This document shows, piece by piece, positions 43,904 to 52,240 of a stretch of 64,000 nucleotides of DNA (the first letter of the stretch is position 1; the number at the start of each line of letters is the position of its first letter). Origin of the DNA: Delftia tsuruhatensis NBRC 16741 (GTDB lineage Bacteria; Pseudomonadota; Gammaproteobacteria; Burkholderiales; Burkholderiaceae_C); NCBI RefSeq assembly GCF_001571325.1, contig NZ_BCTO01000051.1, positions 1 through 64,000 on the forward strand, given 5' to 3'. The notes beneath the pieces are model-generated. The model saw only the letters and a list, made by a program, of their open reading frames with translations, ran no database searches and was not told the DNA's origin. Both the position numbers and the translations under genes were made by a program.

Positions 43904-44899
43904 ATGGGTTTTCTGGTGGAGCTGATCCGCGAGTACGGCTTCGGCATCGTCTTTCTCAATGTGTTCGTCGAGCAATTGGGCGCGCCGATTCCGGCCTACC
44001 CGGTGCTGGTCGTGACCGGTGCGCTGGAAGGCGCCGACTGGGTGCGCCTGCTGTGGCTGGTGGCCGTGGCCGTGAGCGCGGCGCTGATTGCCGATCTGTT
44101 CTGGTACCAGGCCGGCAAGGCCTACGGCCACCGTGTGCTGGGACGCATCTGCCGCATCTCGCTGTCACCCGATGCCTGCATCCGCCAGACCGAGACCGTC
44201 TACGGCCGCTGGGGTGCAAGGTCGCTGCTGGTGGCCAAGTTCGTGCCGGGCTTCGCCTCCATCGCCAGCGCGCTGGCCGGGGTGATGGGCACGCCGCTGC
44301 GCAGCTTCGTGCTGTATGACGGGCTGGGTGCGCTGATCTGGGTAGGGTCGGCCGTGTACCTGGGCTCGCTGTTCAGCTCCACGGTGGAAGACCTGCTGGG
44401 CGTGCTCACCGCGCTGGGCCAGTGGGGCCTGTTGCTGCTGGCCGTGGCGCTGGGGCTGTTCATCGTGCGCAAGTGGTGGCAGCGCCACCGCATGGTGCGT
44501 TCATTGCGCATGCCGCGCATGTCGGTGCGCGAGCTGGCGGGCCTGCATGCCCAGGGCATGCAGCCCACGGTGATCGATGTGCGCGCCCTGCCGCAGTACC
44601 GCCAGGGCCATATCCCGGGTGCACAGTCCTGGGAGCTGCGCCCGCGCGATGGCGGCGAGTCGCATGCGCACCTGCTGCCCCAGCACGACCATCCCCACGG
44701 GGTGGTGGTCTATTGCGACTGTCCCAATGAAATCTCGGCCGCGCGGCTGGCGCGCCAGCTGCAGCGCGCGGGCTTCGCCAACGTGCGCCCGCTGGTGGGC
44801 GGCCTCAAGGCCTGGCAGGCGGCCGGCTTCGATGTGGAAACCGCGCCGCTGCCCGTGACGGCTGGCGCGGATGAGGGGCCGGCGCCCAGCGTCCCCTGA
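43904..44899 (+). CDS. DedA membrane protein fused to a rhodanese domain
   Basis: A 331-residue fusion. Residues 1-195 form a DedA (SNARE-associated) membrane domain, with FVEQLGAPIPAYPVLVVTGAL, then FWYQAGKAYG and a KFVPGFASIASALAGVMG stretch. A last membrane helix at about 180-196 leads to a C-terminal cytoplasmic rhodanese domain (residues 205-320) with VIDVRALPQYRQGHIPGA. The active-site loop reads YCDCPNEIS, with Cys271 and Cys273. DedA proteins are lipid scramblases or transporters, and rhodaneses transfer sulfane sulfur. It is convergent to the YeeE/sulfurtransferase genes. Confidence 0.85.
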   Translation: MGFLVELIREYGFGIVFLNVFVEQLGAPIPAYPVLVVTGALEGADWVRLLWLVAVAVSAALIADLFWYQAGKAYGHRVLGRICRISLSPDACIRQTETVYGRWGARSLLVAKFVPGFASIASALAGVMGTPLRSFVLYDGLGALIWVGSAVYLGSLFSSTVEDLLGVLTALGQWGLLLLAVALGLFIVRKWWQRHRMVRSLRMPRMSVRELAGLHAQGMQPTVIDVRALPQYRQGHIPGAQSWELRPRDGGESHAHLLPQHDHPHGVVVYCDCPNEISAARLARQLQRAGFANVRPLVGGLKAWQAAGFDVETAPLPVTAGADEGPAPSVP

Positions 44900-44918
44900 C
44901 CTTGGCCTTGGTCTTGGT

Positions 44919-45092
44919 CTATTTGCCCGCCGGCATCGAGCAGTGCCCGCCTTGCGTGGCTTTGCCCGAGCCGGCCGCGATCAGCGGTGCCTCGAAGCGC
45001 AGGTCCACGGGAGGCGAGTGCAGGTGGTCCCAGGCCAGGAAGGGGACGAGCACGGCCCAGAAGACCGCGCGCAGGCTGTTCTGTTGTGTCAT
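44919..45092 (-). CDS. Small membrane protein downstream of YeeE
   Basis: A 57-residue protein starting MTQQNSLRAVFWAVLVPFLAWDHL. One hydrophobic segment covers about residues 8-21, and the C-terminal part is soluble with a single Cys (GGHCSMPAGK). A GAAAGGA ribosome-binding site lies 8 bp before the ATG, and the gene starts 11 bp after the transporter stop. It is probably a co-transcribed accessory factor. I do not recognise a family. Confidence 0.6.
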   Translation of the reverse strand: MTQQNSLRAVFWAVLVPFLAWDHLHSPPVDLRFEAPLIAAGSGKATQGGHCSMPAGK

Positions 45093-45103
45093 GGCGGGTC
45101 CTT

Positions 45104-46201
45104 TCAGAAGTTGAAGTGGCGGCGGATGCGCAGGCCGAAGATGGTGCCGGCAAAGGCCAGCGGCACCCAGATCCAGCCGTGGATGCTGCCCGTGGAGATG
45201 CCCGAGAGCATGGCGCCCACATTGCAGCCGAAAGCCAGGCGCGAGCTGTAGCCCAGCACCAGGCCTGCCACCAGGGCCACCATCCATTGCGTGCCAGTGA
45301 GCGGCTTGGCATTGACGGGCTTGGCGGCAGCCACCCACAGGGCGCCGCCCAGGATGCCGATGTTGGTGATGCTGGTCACGTCCAGCAGCACGGTCTCGTG
45401 CAGGCGCGCGGCGTTGCCGGGCTGGCTCCAGAACCAGTTGCCGGCCAGGTCCACGGCGCCTGTGGCGTTGGCGATCTTGGCGGCCCACAGGCCGAAGCCG
45501 TAGACCACGCCCCAGGGCTGGCCCGCAATGATGAGGTTGAGCGTGGCCAGCACGGCCAGCAGCACGGCGCCCACCACCCACTTGCGCACGAACAGCGGCT
45601 TGGCGGGGCGCTTGAGTGCCACGTTGGCGCCACGCACATACCAGGCCACGCCCAGCGCGACCACGGCCAGCGCAGCCAGCGTGGCCAGCAGGGCAGGGGC
45701 CCAGCCCCAGGCCGTGATCAGGCCCACGGGCTGGGTGTTGCCCAGGTCCAGCCACCAGCCCAGGTGCAGGCTGCCCAGGAAGCTGCCGATGGCGAACACG
45801 GGCAGGATGGCCGCATTCATGGGAATGCCCATGCCGGCCTTGTACAGCGTGCCGCTGCCGCAGCCGTCCGCGATCTGCATGCACAGGCCGAAGACGAAGG
45901 CACCCACCAGCAGGCTGATGCTGGGCGGGCCCAGGGCAGCCGTGAGTTCGGGATAGTGGCCCAGCAGCGGCATGGCCAGCGCGGCGGCCAGCGCCAGCAG
46001 CAGCAACTGGCCGAAGACGCCGCTGGCGTCCTTGTCCTCGATCAGCATGCGCCAGCCGGTGGTGAAGCCGAAGCGCTTGCCGGCCAGCACCGCGCCCAGG
46101 CCCAGGCCCACGGCGAACAGCGCGGCCTGGCGCACCGAGACGCTCCACAGCAGCCAGCCAAAGAAAACGGCCAGGATGGCCGCAAGAGGAAGTCGTTTCA
46201 T
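45104..46201 (-). CDS. YeeE/YedE-family thiosulfate-type transporter
   Basis: A 365-residue inner-membrane protein with about ten hydrophobic segments. The two YeeE signature loops are present, each with a conserved Cys: QIADGCGSGTLYKAG and AFGCNVGAMLSGISTGSIHG. This family includes TsuA, which imports thiosulfate through a Cys relay. GGAG lies about 10 bp before the ATG at 46201; an ATG at 46216 is less well placed. It sits in one unit with a periplasmic sulfurtransferase upstream and a small membrane protein downstream. Confidence 0.87.
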   Translation of the reverse strand: MKRLPLAAILAVFFGWLLWSVSVRQAALFAVGLGLGAVLAGKRFGFTTGWRMLIEDKDASGVFGQLLLLALAAALAMPLLGHYPELTAALGPPSISLLVGAFVFGLCMQIADGCGSGTLYKAGMGIPMNAAILPVFAIGSFLGSLHLGWWLDLGNTQPVGLITAWGWAPALLATLAALAVVALGVAWYVRGANVALKRPAKPLFVRKWVVGAVLLAVLATLNLIIAGQPWGVVYGFGLWAAKIANATGAVDLAGNWFWSQPGNAARLHETVLLDVTSITNIGILGGALWVAAAKPVNAKPLTGTQWMVALVAGLVLGYSSRLAFGCNVGAMLSGISTGSIHGWIWVPLAFAGTIFGLRIRRHFNF

Positions 46202-46227
46202 ATCATTTTTCTCCATGCAGTCGCCCT

Positions 46228-46290
46228 CCCCCGCGAAGCGGGTAGAGAGGCGCCGTGCCACGGGGGGAAGGCGCGCAAGCGCCTCAGGGA
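46228..46290. repeat. REP-like intergenic element
   Basis: The gap between the sulfurtransferase and the transporter contains nested inverted repeats: CCCGC-GAA-GCGGG at 46230-46242, and GAGGCGC (46247) matching GCGCCTC (46279). This layout resembles dispersed extragenic repeats common in Comamonadaceae. It may tune RNA stability between the two genes. I found no second copy in this window. Confidence 0.5.
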
Positions 46291-46294
46291 GTGC

Positions 46295-47269
46295 TTATTT
46301 GAACTTTTTTTCCCACCACTGCTTGGCGTCGTAGGCCAGGGATTCGGCGCGGCCGGGCTGGTTGGCCATGGGCGGCGCATCGGCCTGCTGCGTCCAGTCC
46401 ACCATGGAGCCCGCATACAGCTTGACGCCCGGCAGGCCCGCGACTTCGGACAGGCCGAACCAGTCGGTGGCCGCCCAGTGGCCGGTGTTGCAGAAGGCCA
46501 CCATGTCCTGGCCCTGCTCGCGCTTGACCTTGGCCGCGATCTGCTTGGCCGTGGCGGTATCGACAAAGGTGGAGGTGCCGGGCACGAACCACTGGTTGAA
46601 GTCCAGCTGCTGCGCGCCGGGCAGGGTGCCCGAGAGCTTGGCGGCCGGCGCGCGCGTCTTGCCCTGGTAGAAGGCGTCGGGGCGCGAGTCCACCAGGGCG
46701 GCGTTGCTGAGCCTGACGTGCTGGCCCACATCCTCGCGCGTGGCGATCAGGCTGGTGTCGAGCTGGGGCTGGTAGCTGCTGCGGGCCACTTTGACGGCCT
46801 CGTTGTCCTGCGGGAGCTTTTGCTCGTTCCAGGCCTTCATGCCGCCGTTGAGCACGGACAGCTCCTTGAGGCCCAGCAGCTTGAGCGTCCAGTACACGCG
46901 CGCTGCGGCGCCGAAGTCGGTGGCGTCAGCGCCCGTGGAGACCACGATGGCGTGGGTGGCCGGCGTCAGCCCCAGGGACTGCACGAGTTCGGTGAGCTTG
47001 GGCAGCTCGGGCAGTTCGCCGGGATTGGTGGCGGGGCCGCGCCATTTGCCGTAGGGAGCGTTGAGCGCACCGGGAATGTGGCGCTCGCCATAGGCCTTGG
47101 GATCGCGGATGTCGATGATGCGCACGGCGTCCTGGCCGGCGGCGGCCTGCACGCCTGCGGGCGTGAGCAGGGGTTCGGCGGCGTGGGCCGTGCCCAGGGC
47201 GGTGCAGGCAAGGCCCAGCGCCAGCAGCGGGGCCGCCAGGCGCAGAGCAGGGGAAAAGGTCTTGGTCAT
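46295..47269 (-). CDS. Periplasmic two-domain sulfurtransferase
   Basis: A 324-residue thiosulfate/mercaptopyruvate-type sulfurtransferase. The signal peptide ends AHA near residue 30. Rhodanese domain 1 (about 35-150) has IIDIRDPKAYGERHIPGA but no catalytic Cys (VVSTGADATDFG). Domain 2 (about 175-310) carries Cys260 in AFCNTGHWAATDWF. A single active Cys in the C-terminal domain is normal for this class. Location next to YeeE suggests it processes thiosulfate or persulfide in the periplasm before import. Confidence 0.85.
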   Translation of the reverse strand: MTKTFSPALRLAAPLLALGLACTALGTAHAAEPLLTPAGVQAAAGQDAVRIIDIRDPKAYGERHIPGALNAPYGKWRGPATNPGELPELPKLTELVQSLGLTPATHAIVVSTGADATDFGAAARVYWTLKLLGLKELSVLNGGMKAWNEQKLPQDNEAVKVARSSYQPQLDTSLIATREDVGQHVRLSNAALVDSRPDAFYQGKTRAPAAKLSGTLPGAQQLDFNQWFVPGTSTFVDTATAKQIAAKVKREQGQDMVAFCNTGHWAATDWFGLSEVAGLPGVKLYAGSMVDWTQQADAPPMANQPGRAESLAYDAKQWWEKKFK

Positions 47270-47297
47270 GATGGCTGGGGCCGGCCATGGAAGACCG

Positions 47298-47330
47298 GCG
47301 GGACAAGCAACAGAGGTGCAATTGTCCCGC
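47298..47330. promoter_or_regulatory. Inverted repeat in the sulfurtransferase leader
   Basis: GCGGGACAA and TTGTCCCGC form a perfect 9-bp inverted repeat with a 15-nt spacer, starting 29 bp upstream of the sulfurtransferase ATG. A TATATA at 47341-47346 just beyond could be the -10 of the leftward promoter. A repressor site or a leader hairpin are both possible. Confidence 0.45.
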
Positions 47331-47415
47331 TTGCAGCATCTATATACAAAGACGCTTATGCATTCTGCTCATGAGGCAGGGTTATATGGCGCGGTGCACA
47401 GGATGCAGGACGGCC

Positions 47416-48513
47416 TCAGCGCTGTGCGCCCACGGCCTTGGCGCGCTCCAGGCTGGCGTCCAGTTCGGCCTGCGGCGCCTTCTGCGTGGGCCAGCCCTGC
47501 AGGTGCTGCTGGGCGATGCGGCTCAGCGCCGTGATCCAGGGCGCGCTGTCGTTGAGGCAGGCGATGTACTCGAACTGCTCGCCGCCCGCATGCATGAAGG
47601 CCTCGCGCGCTTCCTGGCTGATTTCCTCCAGCGTTTCCAGGCAGTCGCTGGTGAAGCCGGGGCAGACCACGTCCACGCGCTTGGTGCCGCTGCGTGCCAG
47701 CTCGATCAGCGAGGGCTCGGTATAGGGCTCCAGCCATTTGGCCTTGCCAAAGCGCGACTGGAAGGTCACCAGGTATTGCGAGGGCGACAGGCCCAGGCGC
47801 TCGGCCAGCAGGCGTGCGGTCTTGCGCGATTCGCAGTGGTAGGGGTCGCCCAGGTGCAGCGTTCGCTCGGGCACGCCGTGAAAGCTCATGACCAGCTTTT
47901 CGCCACGGCCGTTGCCGCGCCAATGGGCCTCGATGCGCTGGGCCAGCGCGTCGATGTAGGAAGCGTCGTCGTGGTAGCGGTTGACGAAGCGCAGCTCGGG
48001 GATGTGGCGCTGGGTGCGGGCCCAGTCGTAGACCGCGTCGAACACGCTGGCCGTGGTCGTGCCCGAGTACTGCGGGTACAGCGGCAGGATGAGGATGCGC
48101 GTGGCGCCCTCGGCCTTGAGGGCATCGAGCACGCTGGGGATGGACGGGTTGCCGTAGCGCATGGCATGGCGCACCAGCACGTTGTGCCCGGCCTCGCCCA
48201 GCCAGCCGCGCAGCAGCAGGGCCTGGCGCTCGCTCCAGTGCTGAAGGGGGGAGCCGTCCTTCTCATGCCAGACGGTGGCGTACTTGGCAGCCGACTTGGC
48301 CGGCCGCGTGCGCAGGATGATGCCGTGCAGGATGGGCAACCAGGCAATCCTGGGGATCTCGACCACGCGGTCGTCGCCCAGGAATTGCGCCAGGTAGCGG
48401 CGCACGGCCGGGGCCGTGGGCGCGTCGGGCGTTCCAAGGTTGCACAGCAGCACGGCGGTGCGCTGGGGTTGGTCGTGGCGGAATGGGGGTTCTGGCGCAA
48501 AGCGGGATGGCAT
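47416..48513 (-). CDS. hemH: Ferrochelatase
   Basis: A 365-residue enzyme that inserts ferrous iron into protoporphyrin IX at the last step of heme synthesis. Family marks are AVLLCNLGTPDAPTAPAVRRYL, LPLYPQYSGTTTASVFDAV divided by a turn, the active-site His in MSFHGVPERTLHLGDPYHC, and DVVCPGFTSDCLETLEEI. The gene is divergent from a HAD-hydrolase gene and lies upstream of the sulfurtransferase, 146 bp apart, so it is probably a separate unit. Confidence 0.95.
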   Translation of the reverse strand: MPSRFAPEPPFRHDQPQRTAVLLCNLGTPDAPTAPAVRRYLAQFLGDDRVVEIPRIAWLPILHGIILRTRPAKSAAKYATVWHEKDGSPLQHWSERQALLLRGWLGEAGHNVLVRHAMRYGNPSIPSVLDALKAEGATRILILPLYPQYSGTTTASVFDAVYDWARTQRHIPELRFVNRYHDDASYIDALAQRIEAHWRGNGRGEKLVMSFHGVPERTLHLGDPYHCESRKTARLLAERLGLSPSQYLVTFQSRFGKAKWLEPYTEPSLIELARSGTKRVDVVCPGFTSDCLETLEEISQEAREAFMHAGGEQFEYIACLNDSAPWITALSRIAQQHLQGWPTQKAPQAELDASLERAKAVGAQR

Positions 48514-48604
48514 GGCCCCGATTGTGGCAGGACGCGGCGGCCTGCCATGCGAGCCCGATGACCCGGCGGCAGCCTGCAGCGGCTGCCTTCGCTATGCTCG
48601 GACC

Positions 48605-49375
48605 ATGTCCCAAGCCACCACCGCTCCCCTCGCCGAATCCTCCTTTGCCCCTGCACTGACCGCCTTGCAGCAGTTGCGCCGCAGCGGCCGCATCCGCGCC
48701 ATATCCATCGATCTGGATGACACGCTGTGGCCTGTGTGGCCGGCCATCTCGCGTGCCGAACAGGTGCTGCTGGACTGGCTGCACACCCATGCGCCGGCCA
48801 CGGCCGCGGCGCTGCGCGACGTGGCCGCCGTGCGCGCCATCCGCGTGCAGATCGAGCGCGATCGTCCCGACCTGGCCCATGACCTGAGCGGCCTGCGCCG
48901 CGAGTCCATCCGCCTGGCGCTGCAGCGCAATGGCGACGACGGCGCGCTGGCCGAGCCGGCCTTCGATCTTTTCTTTGCCGAGCGCCAGCGCGTGGACTTG
49001 TACGAGGACGCGCTGCCCGCCCTGCAGTTCCTGGCCGCGCGCTGGCCCGTGGTGGCCTTGAGCAATGGCAACGCCAGCGTGCATGTGGTGGGCATCGGCG
49101 AGCATTTCCATGCCGCGCTGAGCGCCAGCAAGGCCGGCATGGCCAAGCCCGATGTGCGCTTTTTCCACGCGGCAGCGGCGGCGGCTGGCGTGGCGCCTGA
49201 CGAGGTGCTGCACATTGGCGACGACGCGCGGCTCGACGCGCTGGGCGCCATGGATGCGGGTATGCACGCAGTCTGGCTCAACCGCACGGGCGTAGCATGG
49301 CCTCACGAGGGGTCCACGCCCCACGTCACGGTGGCCAGCCTTGCGCAGTTGTGCCAGGGGCTGGCTGACAGCTGA
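48605..49375 (+). CDS. HAD-family hydrolase
   Basis: A 256-residue haloacid-dehalogenase-type phosphatase. Motif I is SIDLDDTLWP with nucleophile Asp36 and acid Asp38, motif II is VALSNGN, motif III includes the Lys in MAKPD, and motif IV is HIGDDARLDALGA. The cap inserted after motif I places it near the YigB/YjjG group, several of which act on flavin or sugar phosphates. Substrate is not predictable. It is divergent from hemH. Confidence 0.85.
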   Translation: MSQATTAPLAESSFAPALTALQQLRRSGRIRAISIDLDDTLWPVWPAISRAEQVLLDWLHTHAPATAAALRDVAAVRAIRVQIERDRPDLAHDLSGLRRESIRLALQRNGDDGALAEPAFDLFFAERQRVDLYEDALPALQFLAARWPVVALSNGNASVHVVGIGEHFHAALSASKAGMAKPDVRFFHAAAAAAGVAPDEVLHIGDDARLDALGAMDAGMHAVWLNRTGVAWPHEGSTPHVTVASLAQLCQGLADS

Positions 49376-49405
49376 CCCTGCCTGCCCGCGAAGCCGCGCC
49401 ACGCC

Positions 49406-50239
49406 ATGCCCATCAGCCACAGCACAGCTTTCCTCCACCCCCCCGTCCTCCCCGCCGTGCGCAGCATCGGCTGGAAACACCCCCTGAGCTGGCTGGCGCG
49501 TGGCGCGCGCGACATGGCCAGGGCGCCCTGGCTGAGCCTGGCACATGGCCTGGTCTTGACCTTGATCGGGTTTTTGATCTTGACGCTCGGGCACAATCGC
49601 TTTTGGCTGATGGCCGGGGCCCTGTCGGGGTTCCTGATCATCGGCCCTGTCGTGGCGACCAGCCTCTACGCCATCAGCCGTGCGCTGGAGCGCGGCGAGG
49701 CTGCCGATCTGTCCCTGGTGCGGCGTACCTGGACGCGCTGGCAAAACGGCCATGCGGCCAAGGCCGAGGGGCAGGGCGGCTACTGGTGCCTGGTGCAGTT
49801 CGGGCTGCTGCTGTCGCTGGCGGCCACGGGCTGGGTGCTGGTGTCGGCGTCGCTGATCACCGTGCTCTCGCCCGTGCGCATTGCCACTCCGGCGGATTTC
49901 GTGCAGCACGTGGTGCTGGCCCGCGACGGGCAGTTGTTTGCGATATGGCTGGCGCTGGGCAGTTTTCTGGCAGCGCCTATTTTTGCGTCCAGCGTGGTGG
50001 CCATGCCGCTGATGCTGGACAGGCGGGTGACGGTGCGCCAGGCCGTGCTGACCAGTTGGTTGGCCGTGCTGGCCAACCCTGTGCCTCTGGCACTGTGGGC
50101 CGCCCTCATTGTGTTGTTGACCCTGCTGGGCCTGGGCAGCTGGCTGCTGGGACTGGTGGCCGTGATGCCCCTGCTGGGGCACGCGAGCTGGCATGCGTAC
50201 CGCGACCTGGTGGATGCGTCGACCTTTGCGGCGCGCTGA
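49406..50239 (+). CDS. DUF2189 membrane protein
   Basis: A 277-residue inner-membrane protein with six hydrophobic segments. The N-terminal IGWKHPLSWLARGARDMARAP and the GPVVATSLYAISRALERGE block match DUF2189. There is no assigned function. It begins 30 bp after the HAD gene in the same direction and has no obvious ribosome-binding site stronger than the GCGCC stretch upstream. Confidence 0.78.
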   Translation: MPISHSTAFLHPPVLPAVRSIGWKHPLSWLARGARDMARAPWLSLAHGLVLTLIGFLILTLGHNRFWLMAGALSGFLIIGPVVATSLYAISRALERGEAADLSLVRRTWTRWQNGHAAKAEGQGGYWCLVQFGLLLSLAATGWVLVSASLITVLSPVRIATPADFVQHVVLARDGQLFAIWLALGSFLAAPIFASSVVAMPLMLDRRVTVRQAVLTSWLAVLANPVPLALWAALIVLLTLLGLGSWLLGLVAVMPLLGHASWHAYRDLVDASTFAAR

Positions 50240-50294
50240 GCCTGACCGCCCGGCCTGACCGGACTTGCAGGGGAGGAGGTAGGACGGTGTTGTC

Positions 50295-50507
50295 GTGATA
50301 TTCGGGTATACAGAAGAACAGATCGCCCATTTCTTCCTCACCTACGGCGTGGGGGCCTTCATCCTCTTCATGGTGTTCATCATCCTGCAGCTGGCACGCC
50401 AGTCCAAGGCAGGAAAGTTCGGCACCTTCGTGATTTTCCTGGGCCTGGGCGTGGGCTTTGTCGGCTACATCGCCAAGATCGTCATCCAGTGGTGGATGGA
50501 GAGATGA
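50295..50507 (+). CDS. DUF2788 small membrane protein
   Basis: A 70-residue protein with two membrane helices (about residues 14-32 and 43-63) joined by a basic loop RQSKAGKFGTF. Length and pattern fit DUF2788. The start is a GTG at 50295 with GGGAGGAGGT 17-26 bp before it. It lies 55 bp after the DUF2189 gene and 19 bp before the methyltransferase gene, suggesting an operon. Confidence 0.72.
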   Translation: MIFGYTEEQIAHFFLTYGVGAFILFMVFIILQLARQSKAGKFGTFVIFLGLGVGFVGYIAKIVIQWWMER

Positions 50508-50526
50508 CGCCGCAGGCGTCACACCC

Positions 50527-51117
50527 ATGAGCTGGACGGACTACTACCGCTTTACCGGGGGACGCAAGATATCTCCTCTGCTGGTGCAGGCGCTTGACGC
50601 GTTGGCGGGTGATACGGCAGATAAAGCGGCCATCGATCTGGGCTGTGGCGCGGGCCATGAGTGCCGCGTGCTGCTCAGTACCGGCTGGCGCGTCCACGCC
50701 ATCGACAGCGAACCTGCGGCCATCGAGGGCTTGCGCCCCCTGGCATCGCCGGCGCCCGGCGCTTTGACGCTGCAGGCTTGCCGTTTCGAGGATCTTTCCT
50801 CTTTGCCTGCAGCGCATCTGATCCACGCTGGACTGAGCCTGCCCTTTTGCCATCCTGAGTGCTTCGATGCGTTTTGGTCGCTGGTGCGTTCTGCGCTGTG
50901 TCCGGGCGGTGTGTTCGCCGGTCATTTTTTCGGGCCGCGCGATGCCTGGGCCGATTCGCAGTCCATGAGCTTTCATTCGCGTGATCAGGTCTTGCACCTT
51001 TTGGATGGCATGGAGCTGGTGGCCTTCAAGGAGTTCGATGGCATGGCCCCCAGCATGCGAGGCCCCAAGCACTGGCATCGCTTTGATGTCGTGGCCCGCA
51101 GGCCGGTGTCGTCGTAG
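50527..51117 (+). CDS. SAM-dependent methyltransferase
   Basis: A 196-residue class I methyltransferase. The SAM-binding motif IDLGCGAGHE is at residues 36-45, followed by the acidic VHAIDSEPAAI loop and post-motif LIHAGLSLPF. It resembles small TehB-like/methyltransferase 11 or 12 proteins. The substrate is unknown. It overlaps no gene; the convergent Bug-type gene ends 7 bp later. Confidence 0.8.
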   Translation: MSWTDYYRFTGGRKISPLLVQALDALAGDTADKAAIDLGCGAGHECRVLLSTGWRVHAIDSEPAAIEGLRPLASPAPGALTLQACRFEDLSSLPAAHLIHAGLSLPFCHPECFDAFWSLVRSALCPGGVFAGHFFGPRDAWADSQSMSFHSRDQVLHLLDGMELVAFKEFDGMAPSMRGPKHWHRFDVVARRPVSS

Positions 51118-51124
51118 TGCGGCG

Positions 51125-52108
51125 TTACTCGGCCTTGGCCCCCGCAGCCTTGATCACCGGGTCCCAGCGCTTGATTTCTGCGGCGGTGTGCTGGCGCAGG
51201 GCGTCGGGGGTAAGGCGGTCTGCGGGCGGGATGATGACGCTCATGTCCGTGAAGCGCTTGACCAGGGCGGGTTCGGCCAGGGCGGTGCGCAGGGATTTGT
51301 TGAGGCGCTCGATGACGGCCTGGGGCGTGCCTCGCGGAGCGTACAGGCCGTGCCATACGGCAAGCTCGAAGCCGGGCTGGCCGGCCTGCGCGAAGGTGGG
51401 CACATCGGGCAGGGAGGGCAGGCGTTCGCGCGTGGCGACGGCGTAGCCCTTGAGCATGCCCGCCTGTATGTGCGGGCCGGTGGCCACGGGCTGGTCGCAG
51501 ATGACATCGACATTGCCTGCCACCAGGTCCTGCAGGGCCGGACCCGTGCCACGGTAGGGCACCAGGGTGGCCTCGGTGGAGGTGGTCTGCAGCAGCAGCA
51601 TGGCGCACAGGTGGGAGGTGGCGCCTACGCCGGCATGCGAGAAGCGCACTTCGCCCGGCTTGGCCTTCATGTGGGCGATGAAGTCCACCAGCGTGGCGGG
51701 CGCAAAGCCTTTGCTGCGCACCAGGATCATGGGCACGTCGCCGGCCAGCGCGATGGGTTCCAGGTCGCGCCTCACATCGAAAGAGAGCTTGCTATAGAGC
51801 GCGGGCGCCGTGGCGATGCCCATGTTGTGCAGCAGCAGGGTGTGGCCGTCGGCCTGGGCGCGTGTGACGCGGCTGGTGCCGATGGTGCCACCGGCGCCGC
51901 CCAGGTTCTCGACGATGACCTGCTGGCCCAGGTCGCGCGTCATGGCCTCGGCCAGCACGCGGGCCAGCACGTCGGTGGAGCCTCCGGCCGCGTAGGGAAC
52001 GACGATGGTGACGGGCTTGTTGGGGAAGGCCTGGGCGGCAAGGCTGGCTGCTGCCAGCGCGGCGGCGAGAAGGGTCTGGGCGAGGGGATTGCGGATGAGG
52101 GGGCGCAT
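51125..52108 (-). CDS. Bug/TctC-family receptor
   Basis: A 327-residue periplasmic binding protein. The signal peptide ends AQA near residue 27, and the mature chain starts FPNKPVTIVVPYAAGGSTDVLAR, split before the second loop VIVENLGGAGGTIG. The second lobe has VPYRGTGPALQDLVAGNVD. It is the last gene of a leftward unit after a dehydrogenase and a carboxymuconolactone-decarboxylase-like gene, so its ligand is probably the substrate or product of those enzymes. Confidence 0.87.
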   Translation of the reverse strand: MRPLIRNPLAQTLLAAALAAASLAAQAFPNKPVTIVVPYAAGGSTDVLARVLAEAMTRDLGQQVIVENLGGAGGTIGTSRVTRAQADGHTLLLHNMGIATAPALYSKLSFDVRRDLEPIALAGDVPMILVRSKGFAPATLVDFIAHMKAKPGEVRFSHAGVGATSHLCAMLLLQTTSTEATLVPYRGTGPALQDLVAGNVDVICDQPVATGPHIQAGMLKGYAVATRERLPSLPDVPTFAQAGQPGFELAVWHGLYAPRGTPQAVIERLNKSLRTALAEPALVKRFTDMSVIIPPADRLTPDALRQHTAAEIKRWDPVIKAAGAKAE

Positions 52109-52196
52109 GGGTTTGTCTCCTGGAGGCGCGTGCAGGGGCCGCCGGCTCTGTGCGGCCGGTTGTCGGTGGCGTGTTTGGTGGCGTGGGGCAGGAAGG

Positions 52197-52218
52197 CAAG
52201 GGCCGCATGCGGCCCTTG
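52197..52218. terminator. Palindromic hairpin after the dehydrogenase gene
   Basis: A perfect 22-bp palindrome built on AAGGGCCGCA lies 23 bp past the dehydrogenase stop, in the 132-bp gap before the Bug-type gene. It has no T-run, so it is at most a weak terminator or an RNA-stability element. Confidence 0.45.
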
Positions 52219-52240
52219 ACGACGACGAGACGGCGCAGGC

